In this document: one piece after another, positions 15,364-22,771 of the stretch
How positions within the stretch are numbered: the stretch's first letter is position 1
Layout: each line of letters starts with the position of its first letter
DNA from: an uncultured Lachnospiraceae bacterium
Lineage (GTDB): Bacteria; Bacillota; Clostridia; Lachnospirales; Lachnospiraceae
Direction: 5' to 3'
NCBI GenBank assembly: GCA_945919075.1
Contig: CAMEIX010000002.1
Coordinates: 1-64,000 of the forward strand
Length of the DNA: 64,000 bases
Position numbers and translations under genes: made by a program
The notes under the pieces: model-generated
Database searches by the model: none
What the model saw: only the letters and a program-made list of their open reading frames with translations
What the model was told of the DNA's origin: nothing

Positions 15364-16698
15364 ATGAATAAAAAAGTATATTGGAATCGACTGTTAATTA
15401 TTGCAGTGCCGATTATGTTAAGCAACATTATCAGTCAGTTACAAATGTTAATTGACCGAATTTTCTTAGGTCAGGCGGATGACAGATACTTAAGTGTTTT
15501 GTCAAATGCCACTGCGCCTATGTGGACGACCATGTCCTTTTGCTTTTCCATTGTTGCAGGTGCATCTATTCTCATCAGTCAGAGTGTGGGAGCGGGGGAT
15601 AAAAAGCATATGGAAGAATATGCGGGATCCATGATTAAGTACAATAATATCATTCCCGTTGTTTTGTTTTTATTCTGGTTGTTTTTACCGGAACCTGTAC
15701 TTCGTCTGATGGGTGTGTCGGACAGTTTAATGCCTTTTTGTCTGGATTATATCAGATACTATGCACCGGTATTTTTGATTACCGGTCTTGGGGGAGCATT
15801 GAGTGTGATTATGCAAACCTCAAACTACACCAAACCATTGGTGGTCTATGGCATCTTACGTGCAGGTCTGAATATCTTTTTGGATTATGTTTTGATTTAT
15901 GGTAAATTTGGATTTCCGGCTATGGGAATAAAGGGTGCCGCTATCGGAACCACCATTGCGGAATATTTAGGTGGTATTTATTTTGTTTATGCATGCCTGT
16001 CCAGTAAGAAAATGACCACCAGACCATCTAAGGAAGGGGTATTACAATCCAAGTTTTCCAGCTATTTTGTTTCTGCAAAGCTGGGGGTAAATACTGCTTT
16101 GGAGGATTTTGCCTGGAATATAGGAAATCTGGTGTTAATTCGAATCTTAAATGCCATTGATGAGAAAGCAGCAGGCATATATTCCATTATATTCAGTGTG
16201 GAGGTTTTGGCAGTAGTGGTGGTTGGCGCTATCGGAAGCGGGACCATGACGCTTACTTCAGAGGCATATGGGAAAAAGGATGTAAAGCAGTATAAGGGTG
16301 TTACGCTTTGCGCCTACAGTGTTTGCGTGGCAGTGGCTGTTGTGATGGTTATCATTAGTATAGTTTGTCCGAAACCTATTATTGCACTTTTTACAAAGGA
16401 TATAGATACCATTAATGGTAGTGCAATTTATCTGCTTTTGATTGGTATCAACCTCTTTGGGAAATCGGCAAACATGATTATTGGAAATGCCATCAGAGGA
16501 AGTGGGGATACTAAATGGATGCTATATACTCAGCTTTTGGGAACCGTGGGTGTTGTTTCCATAGCAGCCTTCCTGGTATTCGGATGTAAAATGGGTATTA
16601 CAGGCGTATTTTTAGCCGTGATTTTCGATGAAATCATCAGAGCTGTTATCAATCTAACCAGATATTTGCATATTGTGAAAAAGTGGGGAGATGTTTAA
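15364..16698 (+). CDS. MATE-family multidrug/cation antiporter
   Basis: About 444 residues and twelve hydrophobic segments in two similar halves, as in the MATE exporters that expel cationic drugs using a Na+ or H+ gradient. Typical sequences are IAVPIMLSNIISQLQMLIDR at the start and GSGDTKWMLY in the second half. The start at 15364 is chosen because CGGAGAGAT lies 5 bases upstream, and the permease stop is 2 bp before it. It is the last gene of the TetR operon and its stop codon lies in the loop of the terminator. Confidence 0.9.
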   Translation: MNKKVYWNRLLIIAVPIMLSNIISQLQMLIDRIFLGQADDRYLSVLSNATAPMWTTMSFCFSIVAGASILISQSVGAGDKKHMEEYAGSMIKYNNIIPVVLFLFWLFLPEPVLRLMGVSDSLMPFCLDYIRYYAPVFLITGLGGALSVIMQTSNYTKPLVVYGILRAGLNIFLDYVLIYGKFGFPAMGIKGAAIGTTIAEYLGGIYFVYACLSSKKMTTRPSKEGVLQSKFSSYFVSAKLGVNTALEDFAWNIGNLVLIRILNAIDEKAAGIYSIIFSVEVLAVVVVGAIGSGTMTLTSEAYGKKDVKQYKGVTLCAYSVCVAVAVVMVIISIVCPKPIIALFTKDIDTINGSAIYLLLIGINLFGKSANMIIGNAIRGSGDTKWMLYTQLLGTVGVVSIAAFLVFGCKMGITGVFLAVIFDEIIRAVINLTRYLHIVKKWGDV

Positions 16699-16712
16699 GC
16701 ATCTCCTTTTTT
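16687..16712 (+). terminator. Terminator of the efflux operon
   Basis: GGAGATG (16687-16693) pairs with CATCTCC (16700-16706), then six T. The MATE stop codon lies in the loop. Confidence 0.85.
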
Positions 16713-16719
16713 CATGTCA

Positions 16720-16748
16720 TTGTTTTTTCTGACATTATTTGTTATAAT
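16720..16748 (+). promoter_or_regulatory. Promoter of apbE
   Basis: TTGTTT (16720-16725), a 17-bp spacer and a perfect TATAAT (16743-16748), placed 39 bp before the apbE ATG and just after the efflux terminator. Confidence 0.65.
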
Positions 16749-16787
16749 CAAGAGGAATTTTATCTTTAGTTTGAAAAGGAAACAGGA

Positions 16788-17792
16788 ATGAAAAGAATTC
16801 TTCCGTTATTGATAATTGTTCTGTTCCTTAGTGGATGTGGCGTACCCAAGGAATATTCCGGGGTATCTACGAAAATGGGTACGGTAGTTACCATGCATAT
16901 TTACATGAGTGGTGAGGATATTACACCCAAGGTGGATGCACTGCTTGAAAAGTTGGAAACCGAGGAATTATCGAGAAAAATTTCCACTTCCGAAATTGGC
17001 AGAGCCAATGCAAATGCAGGAAAGGCAGAAGTTTTTCCTCTTTCAGAACCGCTTTTAGAAGACCTTAAGATTTTACAGCAATTAAGTGAGGATAGTGGGG
17101 GTGCTTTTGATTGTACCATAGGACCGCTTTCCGATTTGTGGAATATGGATGAACTGGCCACAAAGGATCCGGCTTCCTTATCCCGTGAGGTCATTCCCAC
17201 AAAAGAAGAAATTGAAAATGCTTTGCAAAGAGTAGGATATGATAGACTGGTTCTAAGAGAAAATGGAATTGTACTTTCAGAGGGGATGGTATTAGACTTA
17301 GGTGCCGCCGGGAAGGGAATTGCAGGTGACAGAGTAGTAGCCCTTCTCAAAAAAGAAAACGTAGATGCAGCAGTGATTTCCATAGGAGGCAGTGTTGTAA
17401 CCTACGGTACGAAGCCGGACAAAAGCCCCTGGCAGGTAGCCATAACGGATCCTTTCGGAGAAAAAGAATATGCCGGTATTTTAACCCTTGTCGGGACTCA
17501 TTTTGTGTCCACCTCCGGGGATTATGAGCGTTTCATAGAGGTGGATGGAGTCCGATATCATCATATCTTAGATCCCCATACGGGGTATCCGGTTACCAAT
17601 GGATTAAAGAGTGTGACAATTGTTTGTGACAGCGGCATTTTAAGTGATGCCCTTTCTACTGCCTGCTTTGTGATAGGAGAGGAAGAAGGTATAAAGTTAG
17701 CTGAAAAATATGGTGCGGAAGCTCTTTTTATCAAAGAAGATGGCAGTGTCATTATGACGGATGGCATGCAAGCGATTTATAAAGAGTATTAA
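16788..17792 (+). CDS. apbE: FAD:protein FMN transferase (ApbE), lipoprotein
   Basis: 334 residues. ApbE attaches FMN covalently to threonine or serine of exported flavoproteins such as RnfG/NqrC-like or FMN-binding domains. The N-terminus is a lipoprotein signal with lipobox LSGC (Cys17), so it acts on the outer face of the membrane. Family motifs include KMGTVVTMHIY, AFDCTIGPLSDLWNM, LDLGAAGKGIAGDRV, VISIGGSVVTYG and the histidine motif YHHILDPHTGYP, with SDALSTACFVIG near the end; all look intact. No target flavoprotein is encoded in the window. It may form a loose transcription unit with the following zinc-ribbon gene. Confidence 0.93.
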   Translation: MKRILPLLIIVLFLSGCGVPKEYSGVSTKMGTVVTMHIYMSGEDITPKVDALLEKLETEELSRKISTSEIGRANANAGKAEVFPLSEPLLEDLKILQQLSEDSGGAFDCTIGPLSDLWNMDELATKDPASLSREVIPTKEEIENALQRVGYDRLVLRENGIVLSEGMVLDLGAAGKGIAGDRVVALLKKENVDAAVISIGGSVVTYGTKPDKSPWQVAITDPFGEKEYAGILTLVGTHFVSTSGDYERFIEVDGVRYHHILDPHTGYPVTNGLKSVTIVCDSGILSDALSTACFVIGEEEGIKLAEKYGAEALFIKEDGSVIMTDGMQAIYKEY

Positions 17793-17821
17793 AATTACGA
17801 AAGAGGCAAAGGAGAAAACAG

Positions 17822-18907
17822 ATGTCAGAGTTATTTCAGTACAAATGCCCCTGCTGCGGTGGGTATATTCAGTTTAATTCAACGGCACAGAAAATGAAAT
17901 GTCCCTACTGTGATTCTGAGTTCGAGATGGCAGCATTACAGGAAATGGACGAAGCATTAAAAAATACCGGGGAAGATAAGATGGAGTGGGACATTCCGGA
18001 AACTACCACATGGGGAGAAGATGAAACCGGTAATATGAAGATTTACCATTGTCAGTCCTGCGGCGGTGAAATTATCGGGGATGCGAATTTAGGAGCTACC
18101 AGTTGTCCCTATTGTGATAATCCGGTTGTCATGAAGGGAACCTTTGCAGGGGACTTAAAGCCGGATATGATTATTCCCTTTAAGGTGGATAAAAATGCCG
18201 CAATAGAAGGACTTAAAAAGCATGTAAGCGGTAAGAAACTTTTACCCAAGGTCTTTAAGGAACAAAACCATATCGAAGAAATCAAAGGTATTTATGTGCC
18301 TTTCTGGACCTATGATGCCACTGCAAATGGGAATATTACCTATTCTGCCACAAAGGTAGAAAGATATTCGGATGCCAGATATGATTATACAAAGACCTAT
18401 TATTATTCCGTTATGCGTAGAGGTACCCTGGAGTTTGAATGTGTACCGGCGGATGGTTCCTCCAAAATGGAGGATACCTTAATGGAGGCAATTGAACCCT
18501 ATAACTTCCATGAAGCGAAACCTTTCCAGACCGCTTATCTTGCAGGATATCTGGCTGACAAATATGACGTGGAAGCAAAGGAGAATCTGCCCCGTATCAA
18601 TGAGCGTGTGAAAAAAAGTACGGAAGAAACCTTTAGACAGACAGTTACCGGTTATAACACCGTGAATGTTTCTGCCTCCAGTGTACAGCTGAAGGAGGGA
18701 AAGATTCGATATGTGCTTTGTCCTGTCTGGCTTTTAAATACGGATTGGAATGGGCAGAAATATACCTTTGCCATGAATGGTCAGACCGGTAAATTTGTGG
18801 GAGATCTTCCCTTAGATAAAGGTGCCTATAAACGTTGGTTGTTTGGATTAACCGGAGCATTAACGGCGATAAGCTTTATTGCATCCATTTTGATTCAGAT
18901 TTTCTAA
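17822..18907 (+). CDS. TFIIB-type zinc-ribbon membrane protein
   Basis: 361 residues with two zinc ribbons: CPCCGG with CPYCDSEF near residues 9-30, and CQSCGGEI with CPYCDNP near 80-100. A beta-rich middle domain (IKGIYVPFWTYDA, then YYYSVMRRGTLEFE) follows, and a single membrane helix closes the C-terminus (LTGALTAISFIASILIQIF). Homologues are common in Firmicutes, often as TFIIB-type zinc ribbon-containing proteins, and have no established function. GGAGAAAACAG precedes the ATG. The next gene, 13 bp downstream, encodes a small membrane protein and is likely a partner. Confidence 0.75.
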   Translation: MSELFQYKCPCCGGYIQFNSTAQKMKCPYCDSEFEMAALQEMDEALKNTGEDKMEWDIPETTTWGEDETGNMKIYHCQSCGGEIIGDANLGATSCPYCDNPVVMKGTFAGDLKPDMIIPFKVDKNAAIEGLKKHVSGKKLLPKVFKEQNHIEEIKGIYVPFWTYDATANGNITYSATKVERYSDARYDYTKTYYYSVMRRGTLEFECVPADGSSKMEDTLMEAIEPYNFHEAKPFQTAYLAGYLADKYDVEAKENLPRINERVKKSTEETFRQTVTGYNTVNVSASSVQLKEGKIRYVLCPVWLLNTDWNGQKYTFAMNGQTGKFVGDLPLDKGAYKRWLFGLTGALTAISFIASILIQIF

Positions 18908-18920
18908 GGAGGAAGATAGT

Positions 18921-19190
18921 ATGAATACAGCATTGACTTTATTAAGTGTAAATATATTAGGTTCGGATGTGAATCTGATACTTGGCCTATTGCTTAGCCT
19001 GGTGATTGGTTTTATCATTGCCTTCGTGGTGGTAAGCGGCTGGGCAGGACAGCTAAAAAGTGTCAGACGTCAGACCAATGCATCCAGCTACAAAAAAGCA
19101 GACAGTCTGCGTCTTAGTGTAAAGAAGGATTCCTTTTTGTATACGCGTGTGGAAAAGAGAGAGAAGCCGCAAAACAATAACAACCGATAA
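18921..19190 (+). CDS. Small membrane protein of unknown function
   Basis: 89 residues. One strong membrane helix (about 17-40, LILGLLLSLVIGFIIAFVVV) is followed by a basic cytoplasmic tail with KSVRRQTNASSYKKADSLRL. AAGGAGGAAGATAGT precedes the ATG. The tight spacing after the zinc-ribbon gene suggests the two act together. I do not recognise a named family. Confidence 0.7.
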   Translation: MNTALTLLSVNILGSDVNLILGLLLSLVIGFIIAFVVVSGWAGQLKSVRRQTNASSYKKADSLRLSVKKDSFLYTRVEKREKPQNNNNR

Positions 19191-19233
19191 CTGTCAGGTT
19201 GCCTGAAAGGAAGAAAGGGAACGAACGAGCAAG

Positions 19234-20895
19234 ATGAAAAAGAGAATGCTTAAAATGCTTTTGGCCTGTATGACGGTTTCTGCCCTGCTATTTGGGACGA
19301 CAGCCTGCGGCCCTGCAAATAAGACTGATAAAACAGTGGAACAGGAAACAGAAGAAAAAGAGGATAGGGACCCTGACAAGGATGGGGAAAAGGGAAACGA
19401 TAAAAATCCGGATGAAAGCAAGGATGCCGGAGACGACCAAAAAGAGCCGGAAAGCGTAAAGAATCCGGTTTATCCCATTGAAATTTACAAACAGGATTTC
19501 TATGACTCTTATTGGGAAGATATAAGTCTTGCAGAGGTGGAATATGACCTGATTTATGTGGGGGAAGGATCGGCTGCGGAATTTGAGAATTTAGAGGATA
19601 CCTTAAAGGCGCGTAATGCAGAAATTAAGGATTCCATGACGAGTGCCTTTGAGGAATATTCCGAAATGGCCAAAGAGGTGTATCAGTCAAATCCGGAATA
19701 TTTTTACGGTCCTTTTACGTTAGAGCACAGAGCGGATGTCCTGCGCTGCGATAACCGTGTAGTATGTATTGGAAATTTTAGTTACGATTACGGCGGCGGT
19801 GCCCATGGTTATTATTCTTACTCCGGTTTTAATGTGGATTCCGTGAGTGGTCAGGAACTGAAAATTTCAGATGTGGTAAAGGATGTAAAAAGCTTTCCCG
19901 AAATCCTTTACGAAAAACTGGTTTCAGAAAATCCGGATACGGGATTCTGGGAGAATACAAAAGAGTATCTGGCGGAATCTTTTGATGAAACGGATACGAC
20001 TCTTGCCTGGTCCATTGATTATTCCGGCGTTTCATTCTATTTTAATCCTTATGAAGTTGCCTCCTATGCGGATGGTCTGATTGAGGTAAACTTTAGTTTT
20101 GTAGAATATCCGGATTTGTTTAACTCCTATTATACGGAGATTCCGGATAGTTATGTAGCACATTCTTCCTGTGATTTGAACAAGGATGGGAAAATAGATA
20201 CCTTTTCTGTGTTCCCGATAGAAAATGAATATGGTGACATTGAGAAGATGAAAATCAGTATCAATGATAATACAATCGAAAGAGATGTATACGCATACGG
20301 ACTCGACTATTGGATGGTACATACCAAAGAAGACAAATTCTTCCTTTATGTGCAGTTAATCCGGGAAAATGATTTTAGAAGCATGGAAGTATATGATATG
20401 AACGGTCAGCTTCCGGTTTACCTTGGAGAATTGCTTAATGTAGGTTTCGGGTCGGTGTGTATGGATGCGGATAATTTAGAGTATGCCATGATAGAATTTA
20501 CCAATCCGGAAGAATTTGTACTGGAAAGCCGGATGAGCATCTTTAGTACCTACAGTGCGTATAAGACTTATCATGTCGGTTCGGATGGTATGCCGGTTTC
20601 GGATGAGAAGCTCTATCGCACAGATTATGCCGGATATCCGCAATTTGCAGAGCTTAAGACCAAGAAAGAGGTGACCGGTATGTTAGTGGATGAGACCGGT
20701 AGGGAGACCGGAGCAAAGTTTACCATTGCCGCCGGTACCGCTGTCAGGGTATGTGCAACGGATGGGGACACATTTGTGGATCTGGAAGCTTTAGATAAAA
20801 GAGTAAGGGTCTATGTTGTCTGGGAGGAATGGCCCCAGACCATAGACGGAGTGGATATTGAGGAATTGTTTGAGGGTATTATGTTTGCCGGATAG
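19234..20895 (+). CDS. DUF3298-containing lipoprotein
   Basis: 553 residues. A lipoprotein signal ends at TTAC (Cys25), followed by a low-complexity acidic/lysine linker to about residue 75. The domain after it matches the DUF3298 / RsiV-like pattern: FSYDYGGGAHGYY, a NVDSVSGQELKISDVV strand, and VSFYFNPYEVASYADG. In RsiV this domain senses lysozyme, but many family members have no known ligand. A calcium-loop-like CDLNKDGKIDTFS follows, resembling a dockerin or EF-hand loop, and the C-terminal 200 residues are unassigned. The protein should sit on the outer membrane face. No sigma factor is adjacent, so an anti-sigma role is unlikely here. Confidence 0.7.
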   Translation: MKKRMLKMLLACMTVSALLFGTTACGPANKTDKTVEQETEEKEDRDPDKDGEKGNDKNPDESKDAGDDQKEPESVKNPVYPIEIYKQDFYDSYWEDISLAEVEYDLIYVGEGSAAEFENLEDTLKARNAEIKDSMTSAFEEYSEMAKEVYQSNPEYFYGPFTLEHRADVLRCDNRVVCIGNFSYDYGGGAHGYYSYSGFNVDSVSGQELKISDVVKDVKSFPEILYEKLVSENPDTGFWENTKEYLAESFDETDTTLAWSIDYSGVSFYFNPYEVASYADGLIEVNFSFVEYPDLFNSYYTEIPDSYVAHSSCDLNKDGKIDTFSVFPIENEYGDIEKMKISINDNTIERDVYAYGLDYWMVHTKEDKFFLYVQLIRENDFRSMEVYDMNGQLPVYLGELLNVGFGSVCMDADNLEYAMIEFTNPEEFVLESRMSIFSTYSAYKTYHVGSDGMPVSDEKLYRTDYAGYPQFAELKTKKEVTGMLVDETGRETGAKFTIAAGTAVRVCATDGDTFVDLEALDKRVRVYVVWEEWPQTIDGVDIEELFEGIMFAG

Positions 20896-20934
20896 GCAAG
20901 ACTATTTCCCCACAGATAGGCAAGACCATTTCCC
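20891..20934. repeat. 24-bp direct repeat at the lipoprotein stop codon
   Basis: GATAGGCAAGAC(T/C)ATTTCCC occurs at 20891-20910 and 20915-20934 with one difference. The first copy contains the TAG stop codon of the DUF3298 gene. It resembles the situation at the tetR 3' end in position, not in sequence. Confidence 0.8.
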
Positions 20935-20943
20935 GAAACTGAC

Positions 20944-20973
20944 TTGACGGTTTGCAGGAAAGGGTAGTATAGT
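20944..20973 (+). promoter_or_regulatory. Promoter of trpS
   Basis: TTGACG (20944-20949), an 18-bp spacer and TATAGT (20968-20973). The short leader contains a GGTG/CACC hairpin at about 20982-20994 but no T-box features, so tRNA-sensing regulation is not apparent. Confidence 0.65.
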
Positions 20974-21023
20974 TAGACATGGGTGGTTTTCACCAAAGTA
21001 CAGGGTAAGGAGATTTATTTTTC

Positions 21024-22112
21024 ATGAGTAAAATTATTTTGACCGGTGACCGTCCTACCGGAAAACTTCATGTAGGGCATTATGTGGGTTCTTTGAGAAG
21101 AAGAGTGGAACTGCAGAATTCCGGTGAATACGATAAAATCTTTATTATGATTGCGGATGCACAGGCACTCACCGACAATGCAGACAATCCGGAAAAAATC
21201 AGACAGAATATTATTGAAGTGGCACTGGATTATCTTTCCTGCGGATTGGATCCTAATAAGTCCACTTTGTTCATTCAGTCCCAGATTCAGGAACTGACCG
21301 AACTTTCTTTCTATTACATGAATCTGGTTACGGTTTCCAGACTGCAGAGAAACCCTACCGTAAAAGCGGAAATCCAGATGAGAAATTTTGAAACCAGTAT
21401 TCCGGTGGGATTCTTTACCTATCCCATCAGTCAGGCGGCCGATATTACCGCATTTAAGGCGACTACGGTACCGGTCGGGGAAGATCAGCTTCCTATGATT
21501 GAGCAGTGCAGGGAAATTGTCCGCAAATTCAACTCCGTATATGGGGATACCCTTGTGGAACCGGAAGCATTGATTCCGCAAACGCAAGCTTGCTGTCGTC
21601 TGCCGGGTATTGATGGAAAAGCCAAGATGAGCAAATCTTTAGGAAACTGTATCTATCTTTCCGATTCCGCGGACGAGGTACGCACCAAGGTCATGAGCAT
21701 GTTTACCGACCCGAATCATTTAAAGATTACCGATCCCGGCTCCTTAGAGGGCAATACGGTATTTACTTATCTGGATGCCTTCTGTAAGGAAGAGCATTTT
21801 GGCAGATATCTGCCGGAGTATGCAAACCTAGATGAACTGAAGGCTCATTATCAGAGAGGCGGTCTGGGTGATGTAAAGGTCAAGAAATTCTTAAACAATG
21901 TGATGCAGGAAGAATTGGAACCTATCCGGAACCGCAGAAAGGAACTGGAGAAGCAGATTCCGGACATCTATGAAATCTTAAAGAAGGGCAGTGAGGTGGC
22001 AAGGCAAGAGGCAGCTAAGACCATGGCAGATGTAAAAGCAGCCATGAAAATCAATTATTTTGATGATGCAGCACTCATTGCATCCCAGGCAGAAAAATAT
22101 GCACAGGATTAA
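21024..22112 (+). CDS. trpS: Tryptophan--tRNA ligase
   Basis: 362 residues of the class I enzyme that charges tRNA-Trp. The HIGH-type motif is H16-VGH, preceded by [10 protein letters not shown]. The KMSKS loop is at residues 201-205 ([11 protein letters not shown]). Length and both motifs are typical, and the protein looks complete. AAGGAGATT precedes the ATG. It stands as a single gene with its own promoter; rpsO begins a new unit 190 bp later. Confidence 0.96.
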   Translation: MSKIILTGDRPTGKLHVGHYVGSLRRRVELQNSGEYDKIFIMIADAQALTDNADNPEKIRQNIIEVALDYLSCGLDPNKSTLFIQSQIQELTELSFYYMNLVTVSRLQRNPTVKAEIQMRNFETSIPVGFFTYPISQAADITAFKATTVPVGEDQLPMIEQCREIVRKFNSVYGDTLVEPEALIPQTQACCRLPGIDGKAKMSKSLGNCIYLSDSADEVRTKVMSMFTDPNHLKITDPGSLEGNTVFTYLDAFCKEEHFGRYLPEYANLDELKAHYQRGGLGDVKVKKFLNNVMQEELEPIRNRRKELEKQIPDIYEILKKGSEVARQEAAKTMADVKAAMKINYFDDAALIASQAEKYAQD

Positions 22113-22159
22113 GTTGTGGCCCATAAAGTAATTTGCTCAGAATTTATTGCAAATTTTAG

Positions 22160-22188
22160 TTTACAAACTATGGCAATTGTGCTATTGT
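22160..22188 (+). promoter_or_regulatory. Promoter of rpsO-pnp
   Basis: TTTACA (22160-22165), a 17-bp spacer ending in TGC (extended -10) and TATTGT (22183-22188). Transcription would start near 22195. Confidence 0.6.
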
Positions 22189-22204
22189 AACTAAGTATGG
22201 TTTA

Positions 22205-22303
22205 GCCGATGCACGGGTTTTGGACACTCCGACCATTCCTCTGTATCCGGCGATAAGAACTTTGCTGCAGAAAGCAGTGAAGAAAATAAAAGGAGGACAA
22301 ACC
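22205..22303 (+). promoter_or_regulatory. Structured rpsO leader, candidate S15 autoregulatory element
   Basis: GCCG (22205-22208) can close with CGGC (22248-22251) around a GC-rich middle. A second hairpin, CTTTGCTG with CAGAAAG, occupies about 22261-22278. AAAGGAGG lies before the ATG. Ribosomal protein S15 represses its own mRNA through leader structures in several bacteria, so a similar role is likely. The exact RNA class is not determined here. Confidence 0.5.
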
Positions 22304-22570
22304 ATGATTTCCAAAGAAAAGAAAACAGCAATCATTAACGAGTATGCTACAAAGCCCGGTGATACCGGTTCACCTGAAGTACAGATCGCAGTACTGACAG
22401 AAAGAATCAAAGAGTTAACCGAGCATATGAAGCAGAACCCCAAGGATTTCCATTCTAACAGAGGTCTGTTAAAGATGGTTGGTCAGAGACGTGGTCTTCT
22501 TGACTACTTAAAGAGAAAAGATATCGAAAGATATCGTGCAATCATTGCAAAACTGGGAATCAGAAAGTAA
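22304..22570 (+). CDS. rpsO: 30S ribosomal protein S15
   Basis: 88 residues from the ATG at 22304, which follows AAAGGAGGACAAACC; the longer upstream frame is leader RNA. The sequence carries the S15 signature: [15 protein letters not shown], the [14 protein letters not shown] segment and a basic end KLGIRK. S15 binds 16S rRNA early in 30S assembly. As in many bacteria it is followed by pnp, separated here by a terminator-like hairpin and a long structured leader. Confidence 0.97.
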   Translation: MISKEKKTAIINEYATKPGDTGSPEVQIAVLTERIKELTEHMKQNPKDFHSNRGLLKMVGQRRGLLDYLKRKDIERYRAIIAKLGIRK

Positions 22571-22589
22571 TTTTTGCGAAGCGTAGAAG

Positions 22590-22625
22590 GCGGAGGTTGT
22601 CCGATTTGACAGCTTCCGCTTTTCC
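22590..22625 (+). terminator. Terminator or attenuator after rpsO
   Basis: GCGGAGGTTGTC (22590-22601) pairs with GACAGCTTCCGC (22608-22619), two G-U pairs, then TTTTCC. The T-tract is short, so partial readthrough into pnp is possible. Confidence 0.65.
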
Positions 22626-22646
22626 TGCGTATGTAACCCGTAAACT

Positions 22647-22749
22647 CTTTGGGTAAGTTCACACTCCGAGACCGCTGAAAAGCAGGTTTTGAAAAGCCTT
22701 TTTTTCAGTAGTTTCGGTGTTTACCCAAAGCCACTTCCGCAAAGCGGAA
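22647..22749 (+). promoter_or_regulatory. Structured leader of pnp
   Basis: CTTTGGGTAA (22647-22656) is complementary to TTACCCAAAG (22721-22730), closing an 84-base structure. Inside it a smaller hairpin, GGTTTT with AAAAGCC followed by seven T, resembles an intrinsic terminator. A second hairpin, TTCCGC (22735-22740) with GCGGAA (22744-22749), lies 11 bases before the Shine-Dalgarno. PNPase mRNAs are commonly autoregulated through leader hairpins cut by an RNase, and this layout fits such control. Confidence 0.55.
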
Positions 22750-22771
22750 AAATACACATAAGGAGATAAGT

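Noticed and set aside
20975..21023. Possible T-box before trpS because of GGGTGGTTTTCACC
   Set aside because: The leader is too short and lacks the T-box antiterminator sequence and specifier stem.
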